Source: an uncultured Dorea sp. (GTDB lineage Bacteria > Bacillota > Clostridia > Lachnospirales > Lachnospiraceae). Taken from it: a stretch of DNA of 7,713 nucleotides. A model generated the notes under the pieces. That model made no database searches and was not told where the DNA came from. It saw only the letters and a program-made list of their open reading frames with translations. Shown here piece after piece: positions 6,194-7,713 of the stretch (positions within the stretch are counted from its first letter, which is position 1; each line of letters starts with the position of its first letter). Where the stretch lies: NCBI GenBank assembly GCA_948844705.1, contig CAQNVT010000247.1, forward strand, positions 1 to 7,713, written 5' to 3'. Both the position numbers and the translations under genes were made by a program.

Positions 6194-7150
6194 ATGGAAA
6201 AGGTATATGACGTTACGGCAATGGGTGAGATGCTGATTGATTTTACGATGAACGGAACAAGCGAGCAGGGCAATGGCATGTTTGAGGCCTGCCCCGGCGG
6301 AGCTCCGTGTAATGTGCTTGCTATGTTAAACAAGCTTGGAAGGAAGACGGCATTTATCGGAAAGGTAGGTAAGGATCAGTTTGGACGGCTCTTAAAGAGC
6401 ACGATCGAGGAGATCGGGATAGAGACAAAAGGACTTATTTTTGATGAAGAGATTAACACGACACTTGCATTTGTGCATACGTTCCCGGACGGAGACCGTG
6501 AGTTTTCCTTCTACAGAAAGCCCGGTGCGGATATGATGCTCTCAGCGGACGAGGTGGACTATGATATGATACGGAAGTCAAAGGTGTTCCATTTCGGGAC
6601 CCTTTCTATGACGGACGAGCCGGTAAAAACCGCGACAAAGAAGGCGCTTGAGGCCGCGAAGGAAGCAGGCTGCATGATCACCTTTGACCCGAACTTAAGA
6701 GAGCCTCTGTGGCGTTCCTTAGAGGATGCGAAGACGGCGATGGAATACGGCTTCCGGTACTGCGATATGCTTAAGATTTCCGACAATGAGATCCGGTTTA
6801 TTTCCGGAAAGGAGGATTATGACGAGGGAATCCGTTATCTCCAGGAGAAATATCACATTCCGGTTATTTTCCTCACGATGGGAAAGGAAGGAAGCCGTGC
6901 ATATTATAAGGATTTAAAGGTTGAAAGAGCAGGCTTTTCCGTAAAGGCGATCGAGACTACGGGCGCGGGGGATACCTTCTGCGGCTGTGCCATTAACGGG
7001 CTGTTAAAATATGGCATAGACAATCTGACAGAGGAGGCTTTGGGTGAGATCCTGACCTATGCCAATGCCGGAGCCGCGCTTATTACACTAAAGAAGGGGG
7101 CGATCCGTTCCATGCCGGAGCCGTCCCGGATCGAGGAAATGATAAAATAG
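6194..7150 (+). CDS. PfkB-family carbohydrate kinase, probable fructokinase
   Basis: Cytosolic ribokinase-fold sugar kinase; the closest match by eye is fructokinase (ATP + fructose to fructose 6-phosphate). At 318 residues it has the standard length. Motifs: GEMLIDF near the N-terminus (11-17), PGGAPCN (34-40) for sugar binding followed by a GKVGKDQFG block, FDPNLREPLW mid-protein, and the PfkB signature ETTGAGDTFCG (254-264), with Asp260 as catalytic base and the GAG anion hole before it. All catalytic elements are present. AGGAGAG at 6181-6187 supports the start. It lies 31 bases after the membrane protein gene and 35 bases before the DAHP synthase gene, so it is probably co-transcribed. 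No sucrose hydrolase, PTS gene or regulator is nearby, so the fructose assignment rests only on sequence resemblance; another 2-keto sugar or deoxysugar is possible. Confidence 0.9.
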   Translation: MEKVYDVTAMGEMLIDFTMNGTSEQGNGMFEACPGGAPCNVLAMLNKLGRKTAFIGKVGKDQFGRLLKSTIEEIGIETKGLIFDEEINTTLAFVHTFPDGDREFSFYRKPGADMMLSADEVDYDMIRKSKVFHFGTLSMTDEPVKTATKKALEAAKEAGCMITFDPNLREPLWRSLEDAKTAMEYGFRYCDMLKISDNEIRFISGKEDYDEGIRYLQEKYHIPVIFLTMGKEGSRAYYKDLKVERAGFSVKAIETTGAGDTFCGCAINGLLKYGIDNLTEEALGEILTYANAGAALITLKKGAIRSMPEPSRIEEMIK

Positions 7151-7170
7151 ACGTAACTATAAAAGGACCT

Positions 7171-7176
7171 GGAGAG
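7171..7176 (+). promoter_or_regulatory. Ribosome binding site deciding the DAHP synthase start
   Basis: GGAGAG lies 9 bases before the ATG at 7186 and 15 bases before the in-frame ATG at 7192, so the first ATG (MAMKINK) is preferred. Confidence 0.7.
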
Positions 7177-7185
7177 TAAAAGATT

Positions 7186-7713
7186 ATGGCAATGAAGATT
7201 AATAAAGCGCTGCCCTCACCGCAGGAGCTGAAGACAGAGTACCCCTTGTCCGACAAGCTTAAGGAACTGAAAAACAGAAGGGATCAGGAGATACGGAAGG
7301 TCTTTGAAGGAAGGTCCGATAAGTTTATCGTGATCATCGGACCCTGCTCTGCGGACAATGAGGATAGTGTGTGTGAATATGTAAACAGACTGTCGCGTGT
7401 AAATGAAAAAGTTTCGGATAGACTTATTTTGATTCCAAGGATATATACGAATAAACCGAGAACGACCGGAGAAGGGTATAAGGGAATGCTCCATCAGCCA
7501 GAGCCGGACAAGGCGCCGGATCTCTATGCCGGTATAATCGCCATTCGCAGGATGCATCTGCGCGCGATGGAGGAGAGCGGCCTTACCGGGGCGGACGAGA
7601 TGCTCTACCCGGAAAACAGAAGCTATCTGGACGACATACTGTCCTATGAGGCGATCGGTGCGCGTTCCGTGGAGAATCAGCAGCACCGTCTTACGGCGAG
7701 GTCATGGGAAACA
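7186..7713 (+). CDS. 3-deoxy-7-phosphoheptulonate synthase (DAHP synthase), class I, N-terminal part (3' truncated)
   Basis: Condenses phosphoenolpyruvate and erythrose 4-phosphate, the first step of the shikimate pathway. The frame is open from 7186 to the window edge: 176 codons, about half of a class I AroG/F/H-type enzyme (about 340-350 residues). Evidence: IGPCSAD (51-57), with Cys54 matching the metal-ligand Cys of AroG; PRIYTNKPRTTGEGYKG, with Lys90 and Arg92 in the KPRTT substrate-binding block; GADEMLYPENRSYLDD; and IGARSVENQQHRLTA. The last codons read TARSWET, whereas the family normally has TASG followed by a two- or three-residue variable stretch and PVG; see findings. I give no gene symbol because aroF, aroG and aroH cannot be told apart here. 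The gene follows the kinase gene after 35 bases with no visible promoter. Confidence 0.93.
   Translation, partial: MAMKINKALPSPQELKTEYPLSDKLKELKNRRDQEIRKVFEGRSDKFIVIIGPCSADNEDSVCEYVNRLSRVNEKVSDRLILIPRIYTNKPRTTGEGYKGMLHQPEPDKAPDLYAGIIAIRRMHLRAMEESGLTGADEMLYPENRSYLDDILSYEAIGARSVENQQHRLTARSWET

Noticed and set aside
7216..7686. Minus-strand frame of 156 codons at the right edge
   Set aside because: The + strand encodes an unmistakable DAHP synthase through the whole interval.

Overview
The window is a densely coded, single-strand stretch of a mid-GC Gram-positive genome, most likely a gut-type Lachnospiraceae/Clostridia bacterium. This is inferred from strong AGGAGA-like ribosome binding sites, the codon style, a clostridial-style release factor (GGQC instead of GGQH), and the overall look of the DAHP synthase and DUF2156 proteins. 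All eight genes lie on the + strand and gaps are short. No tRNA, rRNA, CRISPR array, insertion sequence or phage gene is visible. No gap exceeds about 105 bases once the ABC transporter start is corrected.

Layout: (1) the 3' end of prfA (release factor 1), followed by a hairpin that looks like its terminator; (2) an ABC exporter half-transporter, whose start is best placed at 548 rather than at the longer frame from 437, because the longer version would translate the terminator hairpin; (3) a good extended -10 promoter at 2294-2323, then a soluble DUF2156 (phosphatidylglycerol lysyltransferase C-domain-like) protein; (4) a class I PLP aminotransferase; (5) a HisC-type aminotransferase; (6) a small integral membrane protein of the COG2426 / 'small multidrug export' family; (7) a PfkB-family fructokinase; (8) the 5' part of a class I DAHP synthase, cut by the window edge.

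From 2294 onward the genes can be read as one transcription unit (gaps 58, 57, 11, 31 and 35 bases, no strong internal terminator). Two amino-group transferases and the first enzyme of the shikimate pathway sit together, which hints at amino acid, possibly aromatic, biosynthesis. HisC homologues can also transaminate phenylpyruvate and hydroxyphenylpyruvate, and no other his gene is visible here. The membrane protein and the kinase do not fit that theme obviously.

The main item not explained by ordinary genes is a 27-bp imperfect palindrome (arms of 8 bases, conserved 11-base centre) present twice in direct orientation, 25/27 identical. The copies exactly bracket the class I aminotransferase gene, and the second copy supplies that gene's stop codon. 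A much weaker third resemblance lies before the DAHP synthase. I see no evidence for a new multi-gene system; this repeat is the best candidate for something undescribed or at least unannotated.
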